From contig NC_134096.1 in assembly GCF_000715075.1 (NCBI RefSeq), positions 65,849,026 to 65,913,025 of the forward strand: a stretch of DNA of 64,000 bases, read 5' to 3'. This DNA is from Nicotiana tabacum (Eukaryota > Streptophyta > Magnoliopsida > Solanales > Solanaceae). Both the position numbers and the translations under genes were made by a program. This document shows positions 34,525 through 46,417 of this stretch, piece after piece. The number at the start of each line of letters is the position of its first letter. Position 1 is the first letter of the stretch. The notes below the pieces were generated by a model that worked only from the letters and a program-made list of their open reading frames with translations, did no database searches and was not told the DNA's origin.

Positions 34525-35810
34525 GTAGTCGTTTTCACTCTTACCCTTCTTTATTCTTCTTTTGATTATCCATTGGGGACAATGCTTATTTTTATTCGGG
34601 GGGCGGAGTTATTTTCTATTTGAATGACTTTTAGACATTTGGTTTGTAATAACTGATAATATTTTCTTCTTTCTCTTTATTCTGTATATATTCTCTCTGT
34701 TCTCTCTTGATGTATATATTCTCTCTTTTCCTCTCTCATTATGTATATTCATTATGCTTTCAGTAGTTAGCTTTTTTATCTTCTTTATTCTATTTTCTTA
34801 TTAATCTATGTTTAATTTTCGTAGCTTCTTTTTAATTTTGTAGCTTTTTTTTATGTTTTAGTGAAAAATAAGCCTTTGGTTTTCTTAATGCCACGGTTCT
34901 TTCCAAAGGTAATTTTTGTGTGAACCGGGAGAATCTTCCCAATGTTGGATGGCGTGACAACCTTCTTAAGAAATTGAGTCCATTTTTGGTGTTTTGGTAA
35001 GAATAGTAGTAATAATGAATAAAAAGACCTAATTGAGTCATGCTCGAAGAGTCAAACATGCGTCACTTGGTACCAACACACATAACTACGTGCATATGGT
35101 TAAAAACAAGATTTTTGGAAAGAAATAGCTCTAGTTTGTTACCTTGTGACTCTTGTGTTGACTTAGGCAATCATCGAGTCATTCAGTCGAACCATAGTGA
35201 TTTTCAATCTTGAATATGGTCGTTGTGGGCCCTCGACTCTATCCACTTTAACAATCCAACTACGTGAGAGGTGAGATGTTGTTAGTGCAAGTCCAAGTAC
35301 CCGTGAAAATGTCTAGAACTTGTCCAGAATGTGTTTCTAGGTGAAATTTTAAGTCCTGCTTGGCTTGAAAAGTGATTGCAGGCTCTCCTTGAACCGTTTG
35401 AAATTTTCACGGCCCACCAAAGTTTTTATCCTTAGTCAACCCAATTGAGCCTAAAATCCGTATTTGCGACATTGTTTTGAGAGAGATGAGTGAACCTTTC
35501 ACAAACTTGTGAATTGAGTGCTATATTCTTAAGTGAGATAGGAAAAATGAGAGTAGAGGAGGAGGAGTTAGGGATCCACAATGACCTACATGAAAGAGCG
35601 AGCTTCCTTGATGAATAAAGTCAACTCTTGATGCTCAAGTGTGACATTAAAACTATTCGTGCTTAAAAGTTTAACTTGTTGCCTTGTTGATAATTCGTGG
35701 GTAATTGTTGGTCCCAATTGATGTATGATTGATTCACCTTTGATTAGCTGGAATGGATCTTAACTTGTGGAGGTAGGAATTACCTTATTTGCTTAAGTAT
35801 AAGCAAAATC
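34525..35810 (+). other. 3' untranslated stretch of element F
   Basis: No coding sequence. Just after the ORF is ATTGGGGACAATGC, with a counterpart (ATTGGGGACAACGC) after the ORF of G. A pyrimidine-rich tract with repeated TATATATTCTCTC lies at 34,680-34,750. The rest is unremarkable AT-rich DNA. Confidence 0.7.
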
Positions 35811-35826
35811 TTAAGTTTGGGGGAGT
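35811..35826 (+). promoter_or_regulatory. Polypurine tract of element F
   Basis: TTAAGTTTGGGGGAGT lies directly before the 3' LTR start TGAAAAGTGGGG. It has the same form as TTTAAGTGTGGGGTAG before the 3' LTR of G. Confidence 0.85.
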
Positions 35827-37405
35827 TGAAAAGTGGGGATTTTGACTACTTATTAGCGCTTTTTTTGCTTTCATTTTAGTCCAAAAGCTCTTAATGGTAT
35901 TCCCGAAAACTGATAAAATATGCTCAATTGCAGGAATATTGTAAGATGAGCTCCAAAGATGAAATCCACTTCAAGAAGGAGTAATATGGACTTAATGACA
36001 AAAACAGCACAAAAGCTCAAAATGTGGTCCGCAGAATACCATTTGCGGCTGTAGGTCATGAAGCAATTCCATCAGAGAAGGTTGCAAGATGTGGACCGCA
36101 CATGAAATTGTGCGGCCGCAGAAACTGGGTAAAAGCCAAAGTTCAGAGAACCTGCATCTCAAGTTCAATAAGAGTGCGGACCGCACAATTATTGTGTGGC
36201 CGCAAAAGAGCATGATGCGGCCGCAACCACATTTGTGTGGACCGTAGAAGAGCATGATGAGGCCGCAACCACATTTGTGCGGAATGCAAAAGAGCATGGT
36301 GTGGCCGTAGACATATTTGTGCTGTCTGCAGAAAGAGAGAAGTGCGGCCGCAGTTCAGAATTGTGCGACCGCAGGTTTCCAATCCTGTCAGGCTCAAGCA
36401 AAGTGCGGACCGCACATGGAATTGTGCAGCCGCAGAACATCCGAAAGGGCATTTGTGTCCGAAAATTCTAGCACTCTATAAATAGAAGAGTTTCACTTTT
36501 TTAGGTTAAGTTTTGACATCAGCTGCTACAGTAGATTGTTTCTTTTACTCTTTTTAATAGTTTTTGCTATTTTGAGCTTTATGAATATTGATTTCATCAT
36601 TTTAATTATCAATATGGATTTAATTATCACTTCTTTTTTTTCTTCAAATTTAAGCATGAGTAGCTGGATTCTTACTAGGGATGTGACCCAATCCTAGTGT
36701 GTAAACTTAATGGGTGTTTGATTTATTGTTTGTTTATGGTTGGGTGTTGATCGTCTAGCCTAGTTCTTGCTTTTATGTGAAAAATTAATAGTTGCAAACA
36801 TTATTTCATGCCTATTTGACTTGGTCTCTACTTGAGAAAGAGAGACTTAGTCTCGAAAAACTTGGCTAGCAAGAAATTGGGTCAATCGAGAGATTGATAA
36901 GCCCAATTAAAGGATTGAACCTAGAGATAGTAAAACCCGAATTGAGCTTATTATCAACTATTTTGTTCAATACCCATTTTGACTTGAGAGAGCCAAATTG
37001 GGCAAAACCACTCTTTGACCGAGAGGTAGTGAGTGGGTACTTGAGTGTTGATAGCTATAATAGACCTCGACCAACAAAATAAGCTTTAAAGTTTACAACC
37101 CATTAGGCAAACACCTAGGTGAAGGTCATAGCCCTAGGCCTTTTATATCATTTGAAAATCAAACAAAAATAATTTCCTAGTTTCATTTTTTAAATCGCAA
37201 TCGTAGTTTAATTTGGATTTTCAAACAAAAGGCCAATTATTGCGGAAGTGCAAATTTAGATATACAAACTCACACGCTAAGATATATACTACTAACACCC
37301 ATTCACATAGATCTTTGTGGAATTCGACCCCTACTCTTGTTGGGTATTACTATTGCATCGACCATTTTCATATCCCAAATAGAGGAGTGAAATTGGACGA
37401 GATCA
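35827..37405 (+). repeat. 3' LTR of element F (1579 bp)
   Basis: Complete LTR ending GGACGAGATCA. It holds the CG-motif array at 36,020-36,440 and a TATAAATA at 36,477. Many small differences from the 5' LTR show it is not a recent insertion. Confidence 0.9.
36020..36440. repeat. CG-motif array in 3' LTR of F
   Basis: Same motif set as in the 5' LTR (GTGCGGCCGCA, GTGCGGACCGCAC) at matching positions, ending about 45 bp upstream of the TATA box. Confidence 0.85.
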
Positions 37406-37967
37406 TACACTGGCACACCGTGTAGGTGAACAATCTCGGGGATATAAATCTCAGCCAACAGCTCCGAAGAAAAAGTAGTACCAATTGGAATAAAATGCGT
37501 GGACTTGGCCAACCGATCTACAATCACCCAAACAACATCAAACTTCCTCAAAGTCTGTGGGAGTCCAACTACGAAGTCCATGATAATATGCTCCCATTTC
37601 CACTCCAGAATTTCAAATCTCTGATGCAATCCGCCCTGTCTCTGTTGTTCGTACTTGACCTGTTGACAATTTAAACATCGAGATACATACCCAACTATAT
37701 CTTTATTCATTTTTCTCCACCAATAGTGCTACCTCAAATCCTGGTATATCTTAGCGGCACCCGGATGAATGGAATACCGTGAAATGTTGGCTTCTTCAAG
37801 AATCATTTCATGGAGTTCATCTACATTTGGCACACAAATACGACCTACATCCTCAACATCCCATCATCTCCAATAGTAACATCTTTGGCATCGTCGTGCT
37901 GAATTGTGTCCTGCAGGACAAGAAAATGAGGATCATCATACTGGCACTCTCTGATGCGATAATATGG
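37406..37967 (-). pseudogene. pol: Integrase N-terminal half of element C
   Basis: Continuation of the C integrase across the F insertion. Readable motifs are CLNCQQVKYEQQR and MDFVVGLPQTLRKFD (first catalytic Asp kept), then VWVIVDRLAKSTHFIP and EIVHLHGVPV. Upstream, in other frames, are parts of the zinc-binding region. It ends abruptly near 37,967 at a junction with unrelated sequence, so RT, PR, gag and the 5' LTR of C are missing. Confidence 0.87.
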
Positions 37968-38143
37968 TTCTTTGGTGAACCCGTGTGCTGAGGAGTTAGA
38001 GGTTTGTGGAAAAGGATTTGCAGGGACAACTGATGAATTCTGAGACTAAACACATGAAGCAGACTTCTTATTTCTGGTAAATTTGAAATCTGCTGGAAAC
38101 CCATGGAATCTGTAGCACTTATCCATTTAAGCTTCCAAAACAA
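37968..38143 (-). pseudogene. Scrap of Ty1/copia Gag
   Basis: The minus strand encodes MDKCYRFHGFPADFKFTRNK, then KSASCV, a stop, SQNSSVV and PANPFPQTSNSS. KCY-x-HG-P-DFKF is the usual sequence around the zinc knuckle in copia Gag. Only about 58 codons remain, with one stop; both edges are abrupt. It is the only copia material I see in the window. Confidence 0.7.
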
Positions 38144-39278
38144 GAATATATTGTTCTTTCAATTAAATCTCGAATCATCCAAAAACCAAACTTGACCGCG
38201 CGCGCAAGTCTTAATACACATTACAAAGCTTTTGGAGGTCTTAAGCCAATGAATGGGATGCTAATTCTTAAAATGACAAGTCGGGTCGTTATACTTCTAA
38301 ATCAATTTTTATTATAAGTTCAATTAATTTAGCCAGCAGAATGGGTTCAAATAATTCAAATATTACATGATGAGATCCTAAGTCTACCCGAACATAACAT
38401 GTTGTAGCTACGTACAGACTCTCGTCACCTCGTGCGTACATAACACACACAACTAGCTGCACATAATAATTAATATCATCTAGGGGTAGTTTTCCCCTTC
38501 ACAAGGTTATGCAGGAGACTTACGTCGCTCCAAAGTTTCATAACCGGCTCCAACGCCACTCAAACACCTCAACCCGATGCTCGTATCTTCAAAACTATCC
38601 AAACAACATGAAAACCAATCAAAATATACTCTAATACCTATAATTAATCAATTCATAACAATCCCCAACTCCGCTCTAAAAGTCAATAAAGTCGACCCTC
38701 GGGCCCACGTGCCCGGATTCCAAAAATATTCAAAGATAAACTTTACCCATAACACAATGAACTAAAATATATAACTTATCACAAATTTCATGTCCAATTT
38801 CATGGTCAAAATTCAAAAATATCAAATTCTAGGTTTTCTACCAAAATCCCAAAATTCTACTAATTCCCATGTTCTAATCCACATATAAATCATGTATTTA
38901 ACTTGTAATAGGTGAGAATCACGTACCTTGTGTTGCTTGATGAAAACCTTCCCTTGAAGCTCTCCAAAATCGCCTCAACCGAGTGAAAATGAGAGAAAAT
39001 GGGCAAAACCCTATTCTTAAAAGAACACACAGCCCAACGACCTCTCGCACCTGCGGCCACTTGACCGCTTCTGCGGTCACCCTTCAACCCCCCCCTGCCT
39101 TCGCATTTACGGACAAGACTCCGCTTCTGCGAAGTCGCACCTGTGACCAAGAATCCTCTTCCGCGGTCTCACAGGTGCGGCACAAATCTCGCACCTACGC
39201 CTCCAGCCTGCCTCACTCCCTACCACTTCTGCGACCACTAGGCCACTTCTGCGGTCACGTAGATGCGGGAGAATATTC
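38144..39278 (-). mobile_element. Mosaic LTR fragment(s), minus orientation
   Basis: Around 38,280-38,293 the plus strand has GTCGGGTCGTTATA, the reverse of an LTR start (TATAACGACCCGAC). Beyond it lies sequence typical of the LTR body in these families, and a CG-motif array at 39,045-39,270. At least two LTR pieces seem to be joined. No coding sequence. Confidence 0.6.
39045..39270. repeat. CG-motif array (CACCTGCGG / CTTCTGCGG)
   Basis: About ten copies of CGCACCTGCGG, CCGCTTCTGCGG and similar, like the arrays in C and D. Confidence 0.8.
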
Positions 39279-40880
39279 TATGATGGCCCGATAGGTCATC
39301 TTATGTTTTAGAACCCAATTCTGCACTTTAGAGCCTTAAAACTCTCATTTTTCTTACCCTCCTTGATTTGTGTGTGCAGTCCCGGCGTGTTTCAGGAAAG
39401 CTTTTATGTTAAAAACTTTGAAAAATATGAAATTTTGCTTTAAAATCTATTTGTGTTGACTTTGGGTAACATTTTGAGCAAACAGACTTGGATTCGTATT
39501 TTGACGATCTCGGTGATTCCGTATCGAAATATGAGACCTGGGCGTATGCCCGAAATCAAATTCAAAGGTCCCTAGCTCGAGATTTAACAATTGACTGATA
39601 TTTGGTCTTGTTGATACCGGGTCTGTATTTTGGTTCCAGAGCCCGGTACAGGTCCGTTATTATATGTATGACTTGTCTATCGAATTTGGTGAGAAACGGA
39701 GTTAATTTGTCGTGATTCGGACGTTCGGTTGTGAAAATATAAATTTTAAAGCTTTTTTGAAAATTTCCTTTGATTTGGTGTCTGATTCGTGGTTTTAGGC
39801 GTTATTTTGGTGTTTTGATTGCACGAGCGAGTTCGTGTGAGGTTTTTGGACTTGTGTTTATAATTAGTTTGGAGCCCCGAGAGCTTGGGCGAGTTTCAGA
39901 TAGGCTGCGGGTGTTTTGAACTTAGGAAAATCTAGTTTTTTTTGGGCTTCAGCTGTTATCTGATGTTTTCTTCTTCGCATTCGCGGAGGTACTCTCGCGA
40001 ACGCGAAGGGTAAAATGGGGCAGGGTGATTTTATTCTACGTGAACGCGGTAGCTGGGTCGTGAACGCGAAGCAATGGGGGGCCTTACCCGTCGGGAACGC
40101 GACCAGTTTCTCGCGAACGCGAAGCTTAAGGGACCTGGGGGAGCGCGAGCACTGGCTCGCGAACGCGAAGACCAGGGGGGAGCATCCTTTGCGAACGCGG
40201 AGGAGGACTCCCGAACGCAAAATCCATTTAGGCTGCTGCACATCGCGAACGCAGTAGGCCCTTCGCGAACGTGAAGAAGGCCTGACGCCCAGACCTTAAA
40301 ACATTTCAAAAATGGGATTTTACCCATTTTTCATAAACTCTCCATTAGAGCTCGGCGTAGGTGCGATTTTGAATGGAAAACTCAACACCAATTCATAGGT
40401 TTGTACTCTTTAAATCATTTTCTTCCATTTCTAACATCACCCATTAAATTCCTAGCCCTGATCTTTGTTCTTTCATGGTAGAAATCTAGGGATTTAGGAA
40501 GAATTGGGGGGCTTTTACAAATTGGGGATTTAGACCTCAATTTGGGGTCGGATTCCGATACTAGTTACATAATCGGGCTCGGGGGTGAATGGGTAAATGC
40601 ATTTTTGTCTGAACCTCGGGTTTTGTCCAAGCGGGCCCGGGTGTTGACTTTTGTTGACTTTTTCAATAATGGCCTAAATTGAATTCTTTGCAATCGTGGG
40701 TAGTTCCTAAGGCTTAATTTGATTCGTTTGGTTAGTAAATTGCTATATTCTATTGGTTCTGAAGCTTATTCGAAAGGAAAAGTCGTGGTTGAGCTTTGAG
40801 TTTGGTCTTCGGAGTGAGGTAGGTGTCGTAGTTAACCTTGACTTGAGGGAATAAGATATGTTTGTCTATTTGCTACATGA
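39279..40880 (+). repeat. 5' LTR of element E, 3' part missing
   Basis: Starts TATGATGGCCCGATAGGTC (the 3' LTR has TGTGATGACCTGATAGGTC), so the terminal TG is mutated. It matches the 3' LTR up to TTTGCTACATGATT, where it joins pol. Confidence 0.85.
39970..40285. repeat. CG-motif array (TCGCGAACGCGAAG) in 5' LTR of E
   Basis: About a dozen copies of CGCGAACGCG and close variants in pairs, with spacers such as AAGCTTAAGGGACCTGGGGG. The 3' LTR has the matching array at 43,862-44,180. Confidence 0.87.
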
Positions 40881-43178
40881 TTCAAAGTGCGAGTTTTGGC
40901 TGGATTCAGTCGCTTTCTTGGGGTATGTTGTATCTATAGAGGGCATTCATGTAGATCCTAAGAAGATTGAGGCAGTTCATAACTGGCGTAGACCCACTTC
41001 AGTTATGGAGATCAGGAGTGTCTTGGGTTTAACGGGCTATTACCGTCGATTTAAGGAGGGGTTTTCGTCTATAGCAGCCCCGTTGACCAGGTTGACCTAA
41101 AAGGTGCCCCGTTCAGATGGTCAGACGAGTGTGAGGTGAGCTTTCAGAAGCTCAAGACTGCTTTGACTACAGCACCGGTGTTAGTGTTTTCCACAGGTTC
41201 AGGATCTTATATGGTATATTGTGATGCGTCCCGTGTTGGGCTCGGTGCGATATTGATACAGGAGGGCACGATGATTGCATATGCGTCACGACAGTTAAAG
41301 GTTCATGAGAAGAAATACCTTGTGCATGACTTAGATTTGGCAGCCATTGTTCATGCGCTGAAGATTTGGAGGCACTAACTTTACAGTGTGTCATATGAGG
41401 TTTTCACGGATCATCGAAGCCTTCAGTATTTGTTCAAGCAAAAGGATCTCAATTTGAGGTAGAGGAGGTGGTTGGAGCTACTTAAAGACTATGATATCAC
41501 TATTTTGTATCACCCCGAGAAGGCTAATGTGGTGGCCGACGCCTTGAGTAGAAAGGCAGCGAGTATGGGCAGCCTTGCGTTCATTCCAGTCGGTGAAAGG
41601 CCACTTGCATAAGATGTTCAGACTTTAGACAACCAGTTTGTTTGGATATTTCAGAGCCTAGCCGTGTTCTAGCTTGTACAATCGCTCCGTCTTCTTTGTT
41701 TGAGCGCATCAGAGATCGGCAGTATGACGACCCTCATTTGTTGGTCCTTAGGGAAACAGTGCGGCACGGTGGTGCCAAGAAGGTTACTGTTAGAGATGAC
41801 GGAGTTTAGAGGATGCAGGGTCATGTTTGCGTGCATAATGTGGATGGACTTTGTGAGTTGATTCTTGATGAGGTCCACAATTCCCGGTATTCTATTCATC
41901 TGGGAATCGCCAATATGTATTAGGACTTGCGGCAGCATTATTAGTGGAAGAGGATGAAGAGGGATATAGTTACTTATATAGCTCGGTGTCTAAATTGTCA
42001 GCAAATAAAGTATGAGCATCAGAGACCCGGTGGTTTGCTTCAGCAGATAGAGATTCCTTAATGGAAGTTAGAGCGTATCACTATGGACTTTGTTGTTGGA
42101 CTCCCACGGACTCATAGGAAGTTTGATGTTGTTTGGGTCATTGTGGACAAGCTGACTAAGTTGGTGCATTTCATTCTTGTGGCAGTTACCTATTCTTCGG
42201 TGCGGTTGGCAGAAATTTACATCTGCGAGATCGTCCGTATTCACGGCGTGTCCGTGTCTATCATTTCTGATCGAGGTACGTAGTTCATCTCACACTTCTG
42301 GAGGGCAGTACAGTGTGAGTTGGGCATGCGGGTCGAGTTGAGCACAGTGTTTTATCCTCAGACGGACGGACAGTCCGAGTACACTATTCAGATCTTGGAG
42401 GATATGCTCCGCGCATGTGTTATATACTTCAGAGGATTGTGGGATCAGTTCTTGACCCTTGCAGAGTTCACCTTCAACAACAGCTACCAGTTTACCATTC
42501 AGATGGCTCCTTATGAGGCATTATATGGTAGGCGGTGTCGGTCGCCAGTTGGGTGGTTCGAGCCAGGAAAGGCTCGATTGTTGGGTACAGACCTAGTACA
42601 GGATGCCTTGGATAAGGTCAAGATTATTCAGAATCGATTTCACACAGCTCAGTCCAGGAAGAAGAGTTATGCCGACCGTAGAGTTCGTGATGTTGCATTC
42701 ATGGTCGGAGAGCGGGTGTTGCTCCGAGTATCACCCATGAAGGGTGTGATGAGGTTTGGAAAGAAGGGCAAGTTAAGCCCTAGGTACATCAGACCTTTTG
42801 AGATTCTTCAGAGAGTGTGTGAGGTGGCATACAAGCTTTCATTGCCACCCAGTTTATCATCAGTTCATCTGGTATTCCATGTGTACATGCTCGGGAAGTA
42901 TCACGGCGATCCATCCCACGTGTTAGATTTCAGCTCTGTCCAGTTGGATAAGGACTTGACCTATAAGGAGGAGCCAGTGGCTATTCTAGCTCGAAAGTTT
43001 CGTCAGTTGAGATAGAAGAGTTATTCTTCAGTTCGAGTGCAGTGGAGAGATCAGCCCGTCGAGGCAGCTACTTGGGAGTTCGAGTCGGACATGCGGAGTA
43101 GATATCCACACCTTTTCACTAGCCAAAGTACTTTTTTATGTCCGTTCGAGGACGAACGGTTGTTTTAGAGGTGGCGAA
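40881..43178 (+). pseudogene. pol: Pol of element E: RT C-terminus, RNase H, integrase, chromodomain
   Basis: The pol frame enters directly from LTR at [17 protein letters not shown]. It is followed by [14 protein letters not shown], RNase H (YCDAS, HDLDLAA where H and D have [19 protein letters not shown]) and integrase (MDFVVGLPRTHRKFD; IISDRGT then a TAG at 42,284; TDGQSEYTIQIL), so the DDE residues are kept. A 231-codon open stretch (42,320-43,015) covers the integrase core end, KLSPRYIRPFEIL and a chromodomain (VAILARKFRQLR, VQWRDQPVEAATWE). The end (CPFEDERLF) runs to the polypurine tract. About six stops plus frameshifts near 41,100 and 41,600-42,000 make it non-functional. Confidence 0.88.
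43160..43178 (+). promoter_or_regulatory. Polypurine tract of element E
   Basis: TTTTAGAGGTGGCGAA precedes the LTR start TGTGATGACC. D has TTTAGAGGTGGAGAA at the same place, so one purine is mutated here. Confidence 0.8.
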
Positions 43179-43861
43179 TGTGATGACCTGATAGGTCATC
43201 TTATGTTTTAGAACCCAATTCTACGCTTTGAAGCCTTAAAAATCTCATTTTTTTACCCTCCTAAATTTGCGTGCGCAGTCCGGGCATATTTCCGGAAAGC
43301 TTTTATGTTAAAAACTGTGAAAAATATAAAATTTTGCTTTGAAAACCATTTGAGTTGACTTTGATCAACGTTTTGAGCATACGGACCCGGATCCGTATTT
43401 TAACGGTCCCGGTGATTCTGTATCGAAATATGGGACATGGGCGTATGCTAGGAATAGAATTCAGAGGTCCCTAGCTCGAGTTATGATTTTTTGTTGAAAA
43501 TTGAAAGTCTGAAAGTTTAATGGTTTTGACTGATGTTGGTCTTGTTGATACCGGGTTCGTATTTTGGTTCTGGAGCCCGATACAGGTCCGTTATTATATT
43601 TCTTACTCGTCTGTCGAATTTTGTGAGAAAGGGAGTTGATTTGAAGTGATTCGTACGTTCGGTTGTGAAAATAGAAGTTTTAAAGCTTTCTTGAAAATTT
43701 CCTTTGATTTGGTGTCTGATTCGTGGTTCTAGGCGATATTTTGGGGTTTTGATCGCACAAGCAAGTTCGTGTGAAGTTTTTGGACTTGTGTGCATAATTA
43801 GTTTGGAGCTTCGAGGGCTCGGGCAAGTTTCGGATAGGCTACGGGTGTTTTGAACTTAGGA

Positions 43862-44180
43862 AGGTACTCTCACGAACATGAAGGGTAAAACGGGGCAGGG
43901 TGATTTTCTTCTACGCGAACGCGGTAGCTAGGTCGCGAACGCGAAGCAATGGGAGTGGCTTACCCTTCGCGAACGCGGCCAGCTTCTCGTGAACGCGAAG
44001 CTTAAGAGACCTGGGGGAGGGGACACTCGTTCTCCAACGCGAACACGAGCACTGGTTGGCGAACACGAAAGCCAGGGGGAGCAGCCTTCGCGAACGTGGA
44101 GGAGGACTCGCGATAGCCATTTAGGCTTCTGCACATTGCGAACGCGAAAGGCCCTTCGTGAATGCGAAAAAGGCCTGACG
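43862..44180. repeat. CG-motif array (CGCGAACGCG) in 3' LTR of E
   Basis: About eleven copies of the same motif as in the 5' LTR, several decayed to GTGAACGCG or CGAACACG. Confidence 0.85.
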
Positions 44181-45004
44181 CCCAGACCTTAAAACATTTC
44201 AAAGACGGGATTTTACCCATTTTTCATAAGCTCTCCATTAGAGCTCGGCCTAGGTGAGATTTTGAAGGGAAAACTCAACACCAATTGATAGGTGTGTACT
44301 CTTTAACTCATTTTCTTCCATTTCTAACATCATCCATTAAATTCCTAGCCCTAATATTTGTTCTTTCATGGTAGAAAACTAGGGATTTAGGAAGAATTGG
44401 GGGGGGGGGTTGCAAATTGGGGATTTAGACCTCAATTTGGGGTCGGATTCAGAAACTAGTTACATAATCGAGCTCGGGTGTTGACTTTTGTTGACTTTTT
44501 CAATAATGGCCTAAATTGAATTCTTTGCAATCGTGGGTAGTACCTAAGGCTTAATTTGAATCGTTTGGTTGGTAAATTGCTAGATTCTATTTGTTCGGAA
44601 GCTTGTTTGAAAGGAAAAGTCGTGGTTGAGCTTTGAGTTTGGTCTTCGGAGCGAGGTAAGTGTCGTGGTTAACCTTGACTTGAGGGAATAAGATATGTTT
44701 GTCTATTTGCTACATGATTAAATATTGGGGAACAACGTATATGTAAGGTGACGAGTACTTATGCGTTGTAGTCGGGTTAAAGCATGCGGGTGGGGCTTGG
44801 TTCCTTACAATTATAGCTTCCTTTGTTCACGTTATCCGTGCTTAGACTAGTATTGCTAAATTGATCATTCTTATCATATTTACGGATCTTCTGGTGATAA
44901 TTGAGTATTGATTCCGAAGTTGAGGTTGATATTGTAAAACTAAATGTTGAAGGCTTGTACTTGTTACTCTATCTCCCTGTTGTTATTTGTTCATTGCATT
45001 ATCG

Positions 45005-45245
45005 TAAGGGAGAAGGGTGATGTCGTGCCATATTGTGAGTGTTAATGCACAAAGGGTGATGTCGCGCCATATTGTAAGTGTTAATGCACAAAGGGTGATA
45101 TCGTGCCATATTGTGAGTGTTAATGCACGAAGGTTGATGTCGTGCCATGTTATGAGAGTTAATACACGAAGGGTGATGCCTTGCCGTTTCTATTGATTTT
45201 ATGGTGAGGTTGAGAGTAAAAGCACGAAGGGTGATGCCGTGCATT
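45005..45245. repeat. 39-bp tandem repeats in LTR of E
   Basis: Five to six copies of a unit like GGGTGATGTCGTGCCATATT plus GTGAGTGTTAATGCACAAA. The end of one unit and the start of the next form GCACGAAGGGTGATGCCGTGC with GCAC/GTGC arms. They lie just upstream of GCCTCGTCACTACTTCGTCG, where D has a different repeat. Confidence 0.85.
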
Positions 45246-45910
45246 TTTCCTTTACTGTGTTTACTTGTTCTTATTGGTTCATAGTATATTGGGTGTTCAA
45301 GTTACCATTCTGTTGTAGTTCTCTATCTCGTATTTCCCTCAACATGTTCCCCCTCCCGATATTACCTGTCAACTTTTTCCTTGTTGTTATTTGTATATAT
45401 ACTGTTAAATTGCACAGGTTTGTTATGTAGGTGTCTTGTCATAGCCTCGTCACTACTTCGTCGAGGTTAGGCTAGACACTTACCAGTACATGGGGTCGGT
45501 TTTACTGATATCTGCACTTCCTGTGCAAATTTTGGTATTGGTCCCAGCTGATCGAGAGGCGTAGCAGCTCGGACTGGTTCATCGGAGACTCAAGGTAGAT
45601 CTGCTGGCGTTCGCAGACCTTGAAGTCCCCGTCTATCTTTTTCTGTTATTCTTTTACTGTTTCTTTCGTTCAAAATTTGTATTTCTTTTAGACTTTTACT
45701 TGTAGTAAATCCTAGAAGTTCGTGAATTGTGACTCCAGATCCGGGTTGTAGTAAATATTGAGGCTGTTATATTACTCCACACTCGCTTTAATCCGTCTTA
45801 CATTAATTGTTGTTATTTATTGAGTTGAATAAGGATTGACTTAATAATCCTCAAAAAATGGCTTGCCTAGCAAGTGAAATGCCATCACGGTCGCAAAAGG
45901 TGGGAAATTC

Positions 45911-45928
45911 CCGAAACGTACACTTGTG
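45911..45928. other. Junction between inverted LTRs of E and D
   Basis: About 18 bp (CCCGAAACGTACACTTGTG) that align with neither LTR end. It separates the plus-strand LTR of E from the minus-strand LTR of D. Confidence 0.5.
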
Positions 45929-46417
45929 CGGAAACAATATCTGAAATAATCCATAATAATCGCAATATCTAAATATCATCCCAGAACTAGAGTCACAAGT
46001 GCACGAGCTTCAAGAATGATACAAATTAGTGTCTAAATAAAATAAAGCTGTCTGAAAGCAAACACACAGCTAAAATAAAGTAGACGGGGACTTCAGAACT
46101 GCGGACGCTGTGCAGTTATATCTCAAGTCTCCTCTGGGTAGCTGAAATCCTAGCAAGTCTATGATACGCCGTTGGAACCAACTCCGAGATCTGCACAAGA
46201 AGTGCATAGATTAGTATCAGTACAACCGACCAAATGTACTGGTAAGTGCCGAGCCTAACCTCGACGAAGTAGTGACAAGGCTAAGGCAGGTCACTTACAT
46301 TAATCTGTACGCAATAATAATAACAACAATAATAATAGAAATAAAATAGGTATCTCTTTTCAACAATTGAAGCCAACTCGGCAGTCATAACCAATTATTA
46401 TTTCAATCAGTTTCCGT

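Larger units (their letters stand above)
31147..37405 (+). mobile_element. Element F: Athila-like element without gag or pol, inserted in C
   Basis: It interrupts the integrase of C precisely; flanks GACAC (31,142-31,146) and TACAC (37,406-37,410) are the target duplication with one change. Layout: 5' LTR (partial), short leader, one ORF of the putative plant transposon protein type, a long 3' untranslated stretch, polypurine tract, 3' LTR (1579 bp, TGAAAAGTGGGG...GAGATCA). The 5' LTR lost its last ~460 bp and the primer site. No gag, protease, RT or integrase motif is present, so it depended on a partner, probably an Athila element like G. Confidence 0.85.
39279..45910 (+). mobile_element. 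Element E: LTR, partial pol, LTR (Ty3/gypsy, deleted)
   Basis: Order: 5' LTR start to 40,880; pol from the C-terminal part of RT to the chromodomain; polypurine tract; 3' LTR from 43,179. Everything between mid-LTR and mid-RT (rest of LTR, primer site, gag, protease, RT palm) is missing at a single junction. The LTR type TGTGATGACC is shared with D. The right end is not cleanly defined because it abuts the LTR of D tail to tail. Confidence 0.85.
43179..45910 (+). repeat. 3' LTR of element E
   Basis: Starts TGTGATGACCTGATAGG and runs to GGCTTGCCTAGCAAGTGAAA and AAAGGTGGGAAATT, which match the LTR end of D in reverse. The final ~15 bp (expected ...GTGACA) are not recognisable. It holds the CG-motif array and a set of 39-bp tandem repeats. 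Confidence 0.82.

Noticed and set aside
45005..45245. Regular ~39-bp repeats that look CRISPR-like
   Set aside because: The whole unit repeats, with no unique spacers, and the context is a plant LTR. The same holds for 46,418-46,790 and 54,545-54,895.
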